Source of the DNA: Streptomyces sp. LaPpAH-108
Lineage (GTDB): Bacteria > Actinomycetota > Actinomycetes > Streptomycetales > Streptomycetaceae
Length of the DNA: 64,000 bases
Direction of reading: 5' to 3'
Assembly (NCBI RefSeq): GCF_000373625.1
Contig: NZ_KB891996.1
Location: 434,001-498,000, forward strand
The notes beneath the pieces were generated by a model that did no database searches, had not been told where the DNA came from, and worked only from the letters and a program-made list of their open reading frames with translations. Shown one piece after another: positions 48,335-57,198 of the stretch; within the stretch, counting starts at the first letter, position 1, and each line of letters begins with the position of its first letter. Both the position numbers and the translations under genes were made by a program.

Positions 48335-49308
48335 GCACCCTCACCGTCCCTCTGGCCCGGCCGCGTCCGGCCCGCTGGGTGTTCCGGCTGCACCGGTGGG
48401 CGCTGTACGTCTGGGCGGCCCTGGTGCTGCTCTGCTCCACCCTGCTGGTGTGGGCCGCGGGCCCGCTCGCGGACCGGGCGACCCGTGGCTGGCACCAGGT
48501 GCTGGAGTGCCCGCGCAGGGGCCCGTGCACCGTCGACGTGGGCTTCTACTACACCGTGTTCGACCTGGTGTCCTACGCGATGATCGTCCTGCCGTTCCTC
48601 GTGGCCGCCTGGGCCGCCGTCACCCTGACCGCGCCCGGCACGGAGTCCGGCAGCGCGCCCTCGGCCTGGCTGCAGGGCATCACCCCGGCCCGCTGGCTGG
48701 CGGCCCGGCTGGCGTTCCCGGCCGCGGTGATCACCGCGGGCGCGGGCCTGCTGGTGGTCCTGCACCGGTACGCCTGGGCAGCACCCGAGGACCGGCAAGG
48801 CCCCCGCCCCGAGTGGTGGATGCCCCGCGCCTTCTACACCAACGGTCCGACCCTCGTCGCCGCCTGCCTGGCCGCGCTCGCGGCGGGCGCGCTGACCGGG
48901 CTGCTGGTCCGCCGCACGCTGCCCTCCCTGGGCATCACCCTCGCCGCCACCGCCCTGCTGTACGGCGGCGTCCACCGGCTCATGCCGCACCTGTGGCCGC
49001 TGGTGACCAAGGTGAACGACTTCCAGCACGGTTACGCGGTCCGGCCCGGCGCCCTGGAGGTCGTACACGGCATAGCGACCCGGGGCGGGGGGCGCGTCCC
49101 CGCGCCCGCGTGCACGGTGGACTCGGCGGAGGCGCTGGCGGCGTGCGAGCGGCTGTACGCGCGGCACGGCGGCACCGGGTACTTCACCCAGTACCACCCC
49201 GCCTCCCACTACTGGCCCCTCCAGCTCACCACCACCGCCCTGCTGCTGCTCCTGACCGCGCTGCTCACCGCCGCCGCCTTCGCCGTACTGCGCCGCCGCA
49301 CCGGCTGA
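48331..49308 (+). CDS. ABC transporter permease
   Basis: A 325-residue membrane protein with about six helices (LYVWAALVLLCSTLLVWAAGPLA, FDLVSYAMIVLPFLVAAWAAVTL, FPAAVITAGAGLLVVLHRY, LVAACLAALAAGALTGLLV, LGITLAATALLYGGV, LQLTTTALLLLLTALLTAAAFAVL). External loops hold two cysteine pairs: LECPRRGPCTV, and PACTVDSAEALAACERL. It is the membrane partner of the ATPase. The substrate is unknown. Confidence 0.88.
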   Translation: MSTLTVPLARPRPARWVFRLHRWALYVWAALVLLCSTLLVWAAGPLADRATRGWHQVLECPRRGPCTVDVGFYYTVFDLVSYAMIVLPFLVAAWAAVTLTAPGTESGSAPSAWLQGITPARWLAARLAFPAAVITAGAGLLVVLHRYAWAAPEDRQGPRPEWWMPRAFYTNGPTLVAACLAALAAGALTGLLVRRTLPSLGITLAATALLYGGVHRLMPHLWPLVTKVNDFQHGYAVRPGALEVVHGIATRGGGRVPAPACTVDSAEALAACERLYARHGGTGYFTQYHPASHYWPLQLTTTALLLLLTALLTAAAFAVLRRRTG

Positions 49309-49323
49309 CCCGGCCGACCGGCG

Positions 49324-49357
49324 GCGGAGGGCGGTTCCCCTGGGAGCCGCCCTCCGC
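49324..49357 (+). terminator. Terminator of the ABC operon
   Basis: An 11-bp stem GCGGAGGGCGG / CCGCCCTCCGC, extended by TCCC/GGGA, 15 bases past the permease stop. Confidence 0.8.
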
Positions 49358-49539
49358 TGTCCCCCACGTCATGTCCCCGTAACCAGCCATTCAGCGGGGC
49401 TTGCGAGGCTCGGGGAATGGAGCACGTCGGCAGTGGGGCTTCGCCGGAGTCCGAGGGGGACGCGGGACGGAAGGTCATCAGACTTCCCTCCGCGAAATTC
49501 GACGCTGCCGTGACGCCCCTGACACGGAAGAATGGGTTC

Positions 49540-51831
49540 ATGAGTCAGCGAGAAGCCCAGGCACCGGCCCAGTCCTCCTCCACCGCGGCCCCCGCCGATA
49601 CCGCGGGCCTCGGACCCGAGGCCCCCGGCCGGACGCAGCCCCCCGTGGGCTCGATCGCCGCGCACCGCCCGCACACCGTCGCGGCGGCCGTCTCCGACCT
49701 GGAACCCGATCTCGACGCCGATCTCGACGCCTACGAGGAGAGCCAGGCCGACGACGGCGCCCCGCTGCCGCAGGGCCGCTTCCTGGACCGGGAACGCAGC
49801 TGGCTCGCGTTCAACGAGCGCGTCCTGGAGCTGGCCGAGGACCCGAACACCCCGCTCCTTGAGCGGGCCAACTTCCTCGCGATCTTCGCCAGCAACCTGG
49901 ACGAGTTCTTCATGGTCCGGGTGGCGGGCCTCAAGCGCCGTATCGCCACCGGCGTCGCCACCCGCTCCGCCTCCGGGCTCCAGCCCCGCGAGGTCCTGGA
50001 GATGATCTGGGCCCGCTCGCGCGAGCTGATGGCCCGGCACGCCGCCTGCTACCACGAGGACGTCGCCCCCGCGCTCGCGGAGGAGGGCATCCACCTGGTC
50101 CGCTGGAGCGAGCTGACCGACAAGGAGCAGGCCCGCCTGTTCACGCTGTTCCGGCACCAGATCTTCCCGGTGCTGACCCCGCTCGCCGTGGACCCCGCGC
50201 ACCCCTTCCCGTACATCTCAGGGCTCTCGCTGAACCTGGCCGTCGTCGTACGCAACCCGGTCAGCGGCCACAAGCACTTCGCCCGCGTCAAGGTGCCCCC
50301 GCTGCTCTCCCGCTTCCTGGAGAGCAGCCCCGGCCGGTACGTCCCCATCGAGGACGTGATCGGCGCGCACCTGGAGGAGCTGTTCCCGGGCATGGAGGTG
50401 CTGGAGCACCACGCCTTCCGCCTCACCCGCAACGAGGACCTGGAGGTCGAGGAGGACGACGCGGAGAACCTGCTCCAGGCCCTGGAGAAGGAACTCATGC
50501 GGCGCCGCTTCGGGCCGCCGGTGCGCCTGGAGGTCGAGGAGGACATCGACCGCGAGGTGCTGGACCTGCTGGTGCGCGAGCTGAAGATCTCCGAGGCCGA
50601 GGTCTACCCGCTGCCCGGCCCGCTCGACCTCACCGGTCTCTTCCGCATCCACAGCCTGGACCGCCCGGAGCTGAAGTACCGCAAGTTCGTCGCGGGCACC
50701 CACCGCGACCTCTCCGAGGTGGAGACCGCCTCCGCGCCGGACATCTTCGCCGCGCTGCGCCAGCGGGACGTGCTGCTGCACCACCCGTACGACTCCTTCT
50801 CCACCTCGGTGCAGGCGTTCCTGGAGCAGGCCGCACAGGACCCGGACGTGCTGGCGATCAAGCAGACGCTGTACCGCACCTCCGGCGACTCCCCGATAGT
50901 GGACGCCCTGATCGACGCCGCCGAGTCCGGCAAGCAGGTCCTCGTCCTGGTCGAGATCAAGGCCCGCTTCGACGAGCACGCCAACATCAAGTGGGCGCGC
51001 AAGCTGGAGGAGGCGGGCTGCCACGTGGTCTACGGCCTGGTCGGTCTGAAGACCCACTGCAAGCTGTCGCTGGTGGTCCGCCAGGAGGGCGAGACGCTGC
51101 GCCGCTACAGCCACGTCGGCACCGGCAACTACCACCCGAAGACGGCCCGGCTGTACGAGGACCTGGGGCTGCTCACCGCCGATCCCCAGGTCGGCGCCGA
51201 CCTCTCGGACCTCTTCAACCGGCTCTCCGGCTACTCCCGCCGCGAGACCTACCGCCGCCTGCTGGTCGCCCCCAAGTCCCTGCGGGACGGCCTGATATCG
51301 CGGATCGACAAGGAGATCCAGCACCACCGCGCGGGCCGCCCGGCCTTCGTCAAGATCAAGGTCAACTCCATGGTCGACGAGGCGGTCATCGACGCCTGCT
51401 ACCGGGCCTCCCAGGCGGGCGTGCCGGTGGACATCTGGGTGCGCGGCATCTGCGCGATCCGCCCCGGCGTCCCCGGCCTGTCCGAGAACGTCCGGGTCCG
51501 CTCGATCCTCGGCCGCTTCCTGGAGCACTCCCGGGTCTTCGCCTTCGGCAACGGCGGCGAGCCCGAGGTGTGGTTCGGCAGCGCCGACATGATGCACCGC
51601 AACCTCGACCGCCGGATCGAGGCGCTGGTCCGGGTCACCGACCCCGCCCACCGCGCGACCCTGAACCGGCTGCTCGACACCGGCATGTCCGACACCACCG
51701 CCTCCTGGCACCTCGGCCCCGACGGCGAATGGACCCGGCACGCGACCGACGCCGAGGGCCAGCCGCTGCGCAACATCCAGGAGATGCTCATAGACGCCCG
51801 GAGGCGCCGGCGTGGCACCGCGACACCCTGA
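49540..51831 (+). CDS. ppk: Polyphosphate kinase 1
   Basis: A 763-residue enzyme that reversibly polymerises ATP gamma-phosphate into inorganic polyphosphate. The four PPK domains are present: N-terminal helical domain (FLDRERSWLAFNERVLELAEDP, NFLAIFASNLDEFFMVRVAGLKRR), head, and the two PLD-like catalytic domains with the autophosphorylated His in RYSHVGTGNYHPKTARLYEDLGLLT and the second site in VRSILGRFLEHSRVF. I use ATG 49540 (MSQREAQAP); an upstream ATG (49417) would add 41 residues but has poorer coding character. It is coupled to the CHAD gene by a 20-base overlap. PhoP-dependent in S. coelicolor (from memory). Confidence 0.94.
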   Translation: MSQREAQAPAQSSSTAAPADTAGLGPEAPGRTQPPVGSIAAHRPHTVAAAVSDLEPDLDADLDAYEESQADDGAPLPQGRFLDRERSWLAFNERVLELAEDPNTPLLERANFLAIFASNLDEFFMVRVAGLKRRIATGVATRSASGLQPREVLEMIWARSRELMARHAACYHEDVAPALAEEGIHLVRWSELTDKEQARLFTLFRHQIFPVLTPLAVDPAHPFPYISGLSLNLAVVVRNPVSGHKHFARVKVPPLLSRFLESSPGRYVPIEDVIGAHLEELFPGMEVLEHHAFRLTRNEDLEVEEDDAENLLQALEKELMRRRFGPPVRLEVEEDIDREVLDLLVRELKISEAEVYPLPGPLDLTGLFRIHSLDRPELKYRKFVAGTHRDLSEVETASAPDIFAALRQRDVLLHHPYDSFSTSVQAFLEQAAQDPDVLAIKQTLYRTSGDSPIVDALIDAAESGKQVLVLVEIKARFDEHANIKWARKLEEAGCHVVYGLVGLKTHCKLSLVVRQEGETLRRYSHVGTGNYHPKTARLYEDLGLLTADPQVGADLSDLFNRLSGYSRRETYRRLLVAPKSLRDGLISRIDKEIQHHRAGRPAFVKIKVNSMVDEAVIDACYRASQAGVPVDIWVRGICAIRPGVPGLSENVRVRSILGRFLEHSRVFAFGNGGEPEVWFGSADMMHRNLDRRIEALVRVTDPAHRATLNRLLDTGMSDTTASWHLGPDGEWTRHATDAEGQPLRNIQEMLIDARRRRRGTATP

Positions 51832-52855
51832 CCCGGCGGACTCCGAGCCCGGGGAGGCGACCGGAGAAGCCCTCGCGGCCCATCTGCGCGCCCGGTCCAC
51901 GGAGTTCCTTCGCGCCCTGCGCCTGCACCGGGAGACCGGGAACGGCGCCTCGGGCGCGGACGGGTCGGCCGAGGCGGCGCGCGCGCTGCGCCGCTCGGCC
52001 CGCCGCGTCAGCGCGGGCCTGTACACCTTCCGCGGGCTCCTCGATCCCGACTGGGCGGACGAGACCCGGGCCGAACTGGCCTGGGTCTCGGGCACCCTGG
52101 GCCTGGAACACGCCTGCGCGGCCCGCCTGGACCGGCTGCTGCTCGCCCTGCACCGGCTCTCGGGTGCCACGACGGCACCCGGCCCGGCGGCCACCACCGT
52201 CCCCGCGCCCACGAAGGCGCCCCCCGCCGTCCCCCTCACCGTCGGCGCCGCCCGCGCCGCCGCCCTGCTCGACCGCAGGCTCACCCTGGCCCGCGCCCGC
52301 GCCCACTCGACCGCCCTGGAGGCGCTCGGCTCCGCCCGCTTCCACGCGCTGGCCGACCGCATCGCCGTCCTCGCCAGCGACGTCCCCCTCGCGCCCGGCG
52401 CGGCCGGGGCGGACCTCGGCCCGTACGCCGCGGCGGCCGAGGACCGCCTGAACAGCGCGGTCGCCGCGCTGCCCCTGGTCACCGCCGGGCACCCGTACAA
52501 CGCGCAGGCCCTGGCCGACGGCCTGTCCCCCGACCCGGCCCCGCACCCCCAGGACGGCCCCTGGCACCAGGTCCGGCTGCTCCTTCGCCTGCACCGCTAC
52601 GCCCGCGAGGTCCCCCACGGCGCCACCGCCCCCGCCGAGGACCCCCGGCTGCGCGCGGCCGGGCACGCCCTGAACCGGCACCGGGACGCGGCGGAGGCGG
52701 CGGTCGCGGCGGCGCAGGCGGCGCGTACGGCCCGGATCGCGCCCGCGACGGCCTACGCGCTCGGCGTCCTGCACGCCGACCAGCGGCACGAGGTGGAGGC
52801 GGCCCGCTTCGCCTTCCAGCAGGCCTGGCAGCGGCGGACGGTCCCGGCACGGTGA
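51812..52855 (+). CDS. CHAD domain protein
   Basis: A 347-residue alpha-helical protein with the CHAD layout of repeated His/Arg-rich helices (LRARSTEFLRALRLHRETGN, RALRRSARRVSAGLYTFRGLLD, RWHALADRI-like and LRAAGHALNRHRDAAEAAV segments). CHAD domains bind inorganic polyphosphate, and this gene overlaps the ppk 3' end by 20 bases, so it should target or regulate polyphosphate. Starts at GTG behind a GGAGG site. Confidence 0.88.
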   Translation: MAPRHPDPADSEPGEATGEALAAHLRARSTEFLRALRLHRETGNGASGADGSAEAARALRRSARRVSAGLYTFRGLLDPDWADETRAELAWVSGTLGLEHACAARLDRLLLALHRLSGATTAPGPAATTVPAPTKAPPAVPLTVGAARAAALLDRRLTLARARAHSTALEALGSARFHALADRIAVLASDVPLAPGAAGADLGPYAAAAEDRLNSAVAALPLVTAGHPYNAQALADGLSPDPAPHPQDGPWHQVRLLLRLHRYAREVPHGATAPAEDPRLRAAGHALNRHRDAAEAAVAAAQAARTARIAPATAYALGVLHADQRHEVEAARFAFQQAWQRRTVPAR

Positions 52856-52872
52856 CGGAGCGAGGAGACGCC

Positions 52873-53301
52873 ATGAGCGACCGCACGCCGTCCTTCCCGC
52901 CGGTCCTCGCCGCGGGCTGTGTGCTCTGGCGCCGCCCGTCCTCCGGCGGCCTGGAGATCTGCCTGGTCCACCGCCCGAAGTACGACGACTGGTCCCACCC
53001 CAAGGGCAAGCTCAAGCGGGGCGAGGGCGCGCTCGCGGGCGCGCTGCGCGAGGTCGCGGAGGAGACCGGGTACGCGGCGGAGCCGGGCGCCGAGCTGCCG
53101 ACCCTGCGCTATCCGGTGGCCGGCCGCCCCAAGGAGGTCCGCTACTGGGCCGCCGAGGCGCTGCACGGGCACTTCACCCCGGGCTCCGAGGTGGACGCGA
53201 TCGTCTGGCTCGCCCCCGACGCCGCCCGGGAGCGGCTGACCCGGCCCCGCGACCGCGAGCTGCTGGACACCGCGCTGGTCCGCGCCTTCGAGCGGCACTG
53301 A
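52873..53301 (+). CDS. Nudix hydrolase, MutT1-like
   Basis: A 142-residue Nudix enzyme. The Nudix box is GKLKRGEGALAGALREVAEETGY. It probably hydrolyses 8-oxo-dGTP, diadenosine polyphosphate or a related diphosphate. Mycobacterial MutT1 carries an extra phosphatase domain that is absent here. Clustering with ppk matches mycobacteria, where mutT1 follows ppk1. ATG at 52873 has a GAGGAG site; GTG 52852 in the CHAD gene is an alternative. Confidence 0.9.
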   Translation: MSDRTPSFPPVLAAGCVLWRRPSSGGLEICLVHRPKYDDWSHPKGKLKRGEGALAGALREVAEETGYAAEPGAELPTLRYPVAGRPKEVRYWAAEALHGHFTPGSEVDAIVWLAPDAARERLTRPRDRELLDTALVRAFERH

Positions 53302-53365
53302 AGCGGGCGCTGAAGCGGCGCTGCGAGGGCACTGAGGCGGCGCTGAGCGGCGCGCACGCCGGGCG

Positions 53366-53569
53366 TCACGGCGTGCTGCCGTGCGCCTCCGCGTCCGCGC
53401 GCGCCTGACTGCGCGCCCGTCGCGCCGGACCCCGCCAGCCGCAGCTGCACCGGGCCACGCAGAACCGGCCCTGCTCGCTCGTCGTCGTGCGGTGTTCCCG
53501 CTCCTGCCGCGCCCCCACCGGGCCGTCCTGCCACGCCACGCTCCCCACCGTACTCGCCCTGACCGACAC
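53366..53569 (-). CDS. Small hypothetical protein with CxCGWRGPARRAR motif
   Basis: A 67-residue frame, minus strand. The C-terminal half RFCVARCSCGWRGPARRARSQARADAEAH is a motif I recall from many small streptomycete proteins, with three cysteines that could bind Zn. The start is uncertain; several GTG codons precede the conserved part. It stands alone between the Nudix and lipoprotein genes. Confidence 0.5.
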   Translation of the reverse strand: MSVRASTVGSVAWQDGPVGARQEREHRTTTSEQGRFCVARCSCGWRGPARRARSQARADAEAHGSTP

Positions 53570-53719
53570 GTTCGTTCGGGCATCTGAAGCGTTTGTACGG
53601 GCGTATGACCCGCTGACTTCTCACGTGCTTGACGCCACGCGTGACGGCACCCCCTACCCGTCGTTAACGGGAACGACAGGGGGCCCAACGGACGCAACCG
53701 GCTGGGGGTAAGGCAGGCC

Positions 53720-54589
53720 ATGGATCGGCGGCAGCACACGCGCGCGGGCAGGACGGTCGTAGCGGCGGGCGTGATGGGACTCACCGTCGGGCTCGGAGCG
53801 GGCACCACCGGGTGTTCCTCCAGCGGGGCCGCCGCCGAGGGGGTGAGCGGCGCGAGCGGCGATCCGGTGGCCGTCCTGCGGCAGGCCGCCGACACCCTGC
53901 GCGGTGCGGGCAGCTCCCGGGCCTCGACCTCCATGGAGATGGCCACCGGCGGCACCCGGGTCACCATCCGGGGCAGCGGGGTGTACGACTTCGAACGCCG
54001 CCTCGGCAGCCTGACCGTCGTGCTCCCGGAGGACCCCACCGGCGCCCCCGAGCACCGGCCCATCACCGAACTCCTCGCCCCCGGCGCCCTGTTCATGAAG
54101 AACCGGGGCGCGGGCGTGCCCGCCGACAAATGGGTCCGGGTGGAGACGGCGAGCATGTCCGACGGCAACCTGGTCACCGGCGGCGCGACCGATCCGTACG
54201 CCGCGGCCGAGGTGCTGCGCGGGACGCGCGCGGCGACGTTCGTGGGCCGCACGAAGGTCGGCGGCACGGCGGTGCGGCACTACCGGGGCACCGCCGACCT
54301 GGGCGCGGCGGCCCGCGCGGCCTCGGCGGACAACCGGGCGGCGCTCGGCGCGGCGGCGAAAGGGTTCGCCACGGCCGTCGTCCCGTTCGACGCCTATCTG
54401 GACGACCGGGGCCGCATCCGCAAGCTCCGCCAGCGCTTCAGCTTCGTCAACACCAGGCAGGCGGCGGCCGTCGCGGTCGCCTCGACCACCCTGCTCTACG
54501 ACTTCGGCACCCGCGCCGAGGTCCTGCTGCCGCGCCCGGAGGACATCTACGCGGGCAAGATCGCGGACGACGAGGGCGCGGCCGGATAG
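53720..54589 (+). CDS. Exported lipoprotein-like protein (LppX/LprAFG fold)
   Basis: A 289-residue protein with a signal peptide (TVVAAGVMGLTVGLGAGTTGC) ending at a weak lipobox TTGC; the Cys is followed by SSSGAAAEG. The mature part (DPVAVLRQAADTLRGAGSSRASTSMEMATGG ... VVPFDAYLDDRGRIRKLRQRFSF) fits the LppX/LprAFG or LolA-like beta-barrel family, which carries lipids or anchors in the envelope. No Arg pair suggests Sec rather than Tat export. The next gene is a 55-residue protein on the same strand. Confidence 0.85.
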   Translation: MDRRQHTRAGRTVVAAGVMGLTVGLGAGTTGCSSSGAAAEGVSGASGDPVAVLRQAADTLRGAGSSRASTSMEMATGGTRVTIRGSGVYDFERRLGSLTVVLPEDPTGAPEHRPITELLAPGALFMKNRGAGVPADKWVRVETASMSDGNLVTGGATDPYAAAEVLRGTRAATFVGRTKVGGTAVRHYRGTADLGAAARAASADNRAALGAAAKGFATAVVPFDAYLDDRGRIRKLRQRFSFVNTRQAAAVAVASTTLLYDFGTRAEVLLPRPEDIYAGKIADDEGAAG

Positions 54590-54724
54590 CCGGTGGGACG
54601 GCGGGCGGGATAGTCCGCCCCGCCGGGGTCGAACTAGCCCGTCCGTGCCATGCGCGGCATGTGAAGCGCTGCCTACTCTAGGAAGCCGGGTCCGGCATCG
54701 GTACGGCAGGAAGAGGTGACGCGC

Positions 54725-54892
54725 GTGGCTCCGGTCGGCGGTACGGCGGTGCAGGACCACGTGGCCCTCGCCGAGATAGAGCTGTGCGGCGAGCTGATCA
54801 TCGCCGCCTCGGCGGCGGAGGACCGGCTGAGCCTGGCCAGCATCGACGAGGTGCTGCGGGTCACCGAGGAGCGCGGCGCCGCCCTGGCCTGA
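54725..54892 (+). CDS. Small conserved hypothetical protein (55 residues)
   Basis: A 55-residue frame starting at GTG behind AGGAAGAGG, ending TGA 15 bases before the convergent csoR stop. The product is acidic and helical (MAPVGGTAVQDHVALAEIEL then CGELIIAASAAEDRLSLASI), and I recall homologues at this place in other streptomycetes. No family name known. The single Cys21 is conserved-looking. Confidence 0.7.
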   Translation: MAPVGGTAVQDHVALAEIELCGELIIAASAAEDRLSLASIDEVLRVTEERGAALA

Positions 54893-54907
54893 CTCCGCGG
54901 GAAGCGC

Positions 54908-55213
54908 TCAGGTGCGCAGCAGACGCCCGATGGCCTTCGTGGCCTCCTCCACCTTGGCGTCGATCTCGTCGCCGCCCTTGACTGCCGCGTCCGCGACGCA
55001 GTGCCGCAGATGTTCCTCCAGGAGCTGCAGCGCGAAGGACTGCAGGGCCTTGGTGGAGGCGGAGACCTGGGTGAGGACGTCGATGCAGTACGTGTCCTCG
55101 TCGACCATGCGCTGCAGGCCCCGGATCTGGCCCTCGATGCGGCGCAGCCGCTTGAGGTGCTCTTCCTTCTGGTGGTGGTAGCCGTGCGTGGCGCCGGCCT
55201 CGGTCGTCGTCAT
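54908..55213 (-). CDS. csoR: Copper-sensing transcriptional repressor CsoR
   Basis: A 101-residue all-helical repressor of the CsoR/RcnR family. The Cu(I) ligands are Cys43 (TYCIDVL), His68 and Cys72 (EEHLRHC), with the second-shell residue in DEIDAKVEE. It has the HHQKEEHLKRLRRIEGQIRGLQRMV DNA-binding helix. Cu(I) binding releases it from DNA. The cognate operator lies about 70 bases upstream. No copper ATPase or chaperone is adjacent in this window. From memory this is SCO4136 in S. coelicolor. Confidence 0.93.
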   Translation of the reverse strand: MTTTEAGATHGYHHQKEEHLKRLRRIEGQIRGLQRMVDEDTYCIDVLTQVSASTKALQSFALQLLEEHLRHCVADAAVKGGDEIDAKVEEATKAIGRLLRT

Positions 55214-55282
55214 CGCTGGCCTCCGGATCGGACGGGCTTGAGGGGGGACGGACACCGGACTGGCCGGAAACAATCCGAACAG

Positions 55283-55299
55283 ATACCCCTGGTGGGTAT
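55283..55299. promoter_or_regulatory. CsoR operator
   Basis: ATACCCCTGGTGGGTAT, a near-perfect dyad (ATACCC / GGGTAT arms) of the CsoR type, 70 bases upstream of the csoR start. It indicates autoregulation. Confidence 0.85.
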
Positions 55300-55456
55300 A
55301 TGGTAACCAACTTCACGGGGTATCGGGCCCTTGGCGCAACGCCCCCGTGCCGAGCATGCTTCCTGATGGGCGACACTGGGGAATGGCCCGATAGCCGTGG
55401 CCGGATGATGCGCCTAGCATCAGCCTGACCCAACCGAAGCACCCCGAGGACCCCAC

Positions 55457-56077
55457 GTGCGCTTTCGTCTGACCCCCAGGGAGACGAGCTTCTACGACAT
55501 GTTCGCCGCGTCAGCGGACAACATCGTCACGGGCTCCAAGCTCCTGATGGAACTGCTCGGGGCGGACTCCTCCGCCCGAGCCGAGATCGCAGAGCGTATG
55601 CGGGCCGCGGAACACGCCGGTGACGACGCCACGCACGCGATCTTCCACCAGCTGAACTCCTCCTTCATCACGCCGTTCGACCGCGAGGACATCTACAACC
55701 TCGCCTCGTCGCTCGACGACATCATGGACTTCATGGAGGAGGCCGTCGACCTGGTCGTCCTCTACAACATCGAGGAGCTGCCGAAGGGCGTCGAGCAGCA
55801 GATCGAGGTCCTGGCGCGGGCGGCCGAACTCACGGCCGAGGCGATGCCCCACCTGCGCACGATGGACAACCTCACCGAGTACTGGATCGAGGTCAACCGG
55901 CTGGAGAACCAGGCGGACCAGATCCACCGCAAGCTGCTCGCCCACCTCTTCAACGGCAAGTACGACGCCATCGAGGTGCTCAAGCTCAAGCAGGTCGTGG
56001 ACGTCCTCGAAGAGGCGGCGGACGCGTTCGAGCACGTGGCGAACACGGTGGAGACCATCGCCGTCAAGGAGTCCTGA
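55457..56077 (+). CDS. DUF47 PhoU-like protein
   Basis: A 206-residue all-helical protein of the DUF47/PhoU_div family (ETSFYDMFAASADNIVTGSKLLMELLG, HQLNSSFITPFDREDIYNLASSLDDIMDFMEE, VNRLENQADQIHRKLLAHLFNG). It is the usual partner of Pit phosphate carriers. The stop lies 8 bases before the pit start. The GTG start has a GAGGA site. A TAGCAT -10-like motif lies upstream; no PHO box is seen. Confidence 0.92.
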   Translation: MRFRLTPRETSFYDMFAASADNIVTGSKLLMELLGADSSARAEIAERMRAAEHAGDDATHAIFHQLNSSFITPFDREDIYNLASSLDDIMDFMEEAVDLVVLYNIEELPKGVEQQIEVLARAAELTAEAMPHLRTMDNLTEYWIEVNRLENQADQIHRKLLAHLFNGKYDAIEVLKLKQVVDVLEEAADAFEHVANTVETIAVKES

Positions 56078-56084
56078 GGCGTCG

Positions 56085-57083
56085 ATGGACACCTTCGCCC
56101 TGATCGTGACCGTCGCGGTCGCGCTCTTCTTCACGTACACGAACGGCTTCCACGACTCCGCCAACGCGATCGCGACCTCGGTCTCGACCCGTGCGCTGAC
56201 CCCCCGGGCGGCGCTCGCGATGGCGGCCGTGATGAACCTCGCCGGTGCCTTCCTCGGCTCCGGGGTCGCCAAGACCGTCTCCGAGGGCCTGATCGAGACA
56301 CCGCACGGCGGCAAGGGGATGGGCATCCTCTTCGCCGCGCTGGTCGGCGCCATCGTCTGGAACCTGGTCACCTGGTACTTCGGCCTGCCCTCCTCGTCCT
56401 CCCACGCGCTGTTCGGCGGCATGGTGGGCGCGGCGCTCGCGGGCGGCATCGACGTGCTGTGGAGCGGCGTCATCGAGAAGATCGTCATCCCGATGTTCCT
56501 CTCCCCGATCGTCGGCCTGGTGGTCGGCTATCTGGTGATGACGGCCATCCTGTGGCTCTTCCGCAACGCCAACCCGCACAAGGCCAAGCGCGGCTTCCGC
56601 ATAGCCCAGACCGTCTCCGCGGCGGGCATGGCGCTGGGCCACGGTCTCCAGGACGCCCAGAAGACCATGGGTGTCGTGGTGCTCGCGCTGGTGATCTCCG
56701 GCAACGAGACCTTCGGCGACCCGATCCCGGTCTGGGTCAAGATCGTCTGCGCCCTGATGCTCTCGCTGGGCACCTACGCGGGCGGCTGGCGCATCATGCG
56801 CACCCTGGGCCGCAAGATCATCGAGCTGGACCCGCCGCAGGGCTTCGCGGCCGAGGCGACCGGTGCGTCGATCATGTTCACCACGGCGTACCTGTTCAAG
56901 GCGCCGATCTCCACGACCCATGTGATCACCTCCGCGATCATGGGTGTGGGCGCCACCAAGCGGGTCAACGCGGTCCGCTGGGGCGTCGCCAAGAACATCG
57001 TGCTCGGCTGGTTCATCACCATGCCGGCCGCCGCCCTGGTCGCGGCCGGAGCCTTCGAGCTGGTCAACCTGACCGTGCTGTAG
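56085..57083 (+). CDS. pit: Low-affinity inorganic phosphate transporter Pit
   Basis: A 332-residue membrane carrier (PHO4 family) with about 10 helices. Signatures are FTYTNGFHDSANAIATSVSTRALTPRAAL, GLPSSSSHALFGGMVGAAL and GFAAEATGASIMFTTAYLFKAPISTTHVITSAIMGVGATKR. It imports metal-phosphate with protons and serves when phosphate is plentiful, complementing Pst. It forms an operon with the DUF47 gene. A strong terminator follows. Confidence 0.95.
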   Translation: MDTFALIVTVAVALFFTYTNGFHDSANAIATSVSTRALTPRAALAMAAVMNLAGAFLGSGVAKTVSEGLIETPHGGKGMGILFAALVGAIVWNLVTWYFGLPSSSSHALFGGMVGAALAGGIDVLWSGVIEKIVIPMFLSPIVGLVVGYLVMTAILWLFRNANPHKAKRGFRIAQTVSAAGMALGHGLQDAQKTMGVVVLALVISGNETFGDPIPVWVKIVCALMLSLGTYAGGWRIMRTLGRKIIELDPPQGFAAEATGASIMFTTAYLFKAPISTTHVITSAIMGVGATKRVNAVRWGVAKNIVLGWFITMPAAALVAAGAFELVNLTVL

Positions 57084-57102
57084 CTCCCCCGCATACGGCG
57101 AT

Positions 57103-57141
57103 GGGCCCGCCCCCGGGATCTCTCCGGGGGCGGGCCCTTTT
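57103..57141 (+). terminator. Intrinsic terminator between pit and pstB
   Basis: A perfect 14-bp stem GGGCCCGCCCCCGG and its complement, 7-base loop, followed by TTTT on the plus strand. It ends the pit operon, and reverse readthrough of pst may also stop here. Confidence 0.95.
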
Positions 57142-57198
57142 CGCATCCCCGCGGTGGCACCGCCATGCAGCACCGCGGGGAGTCCTCGGCTCCCCGGC

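Noticed and set aside
49340..49420. PHO box upstream of ppk
   Set aside because: ppk is PhoP-activated in relatives, and GTCATGTCCCC plus GTAACCAGCCA is loosely similar to PHO units, but the match is too weak to call.
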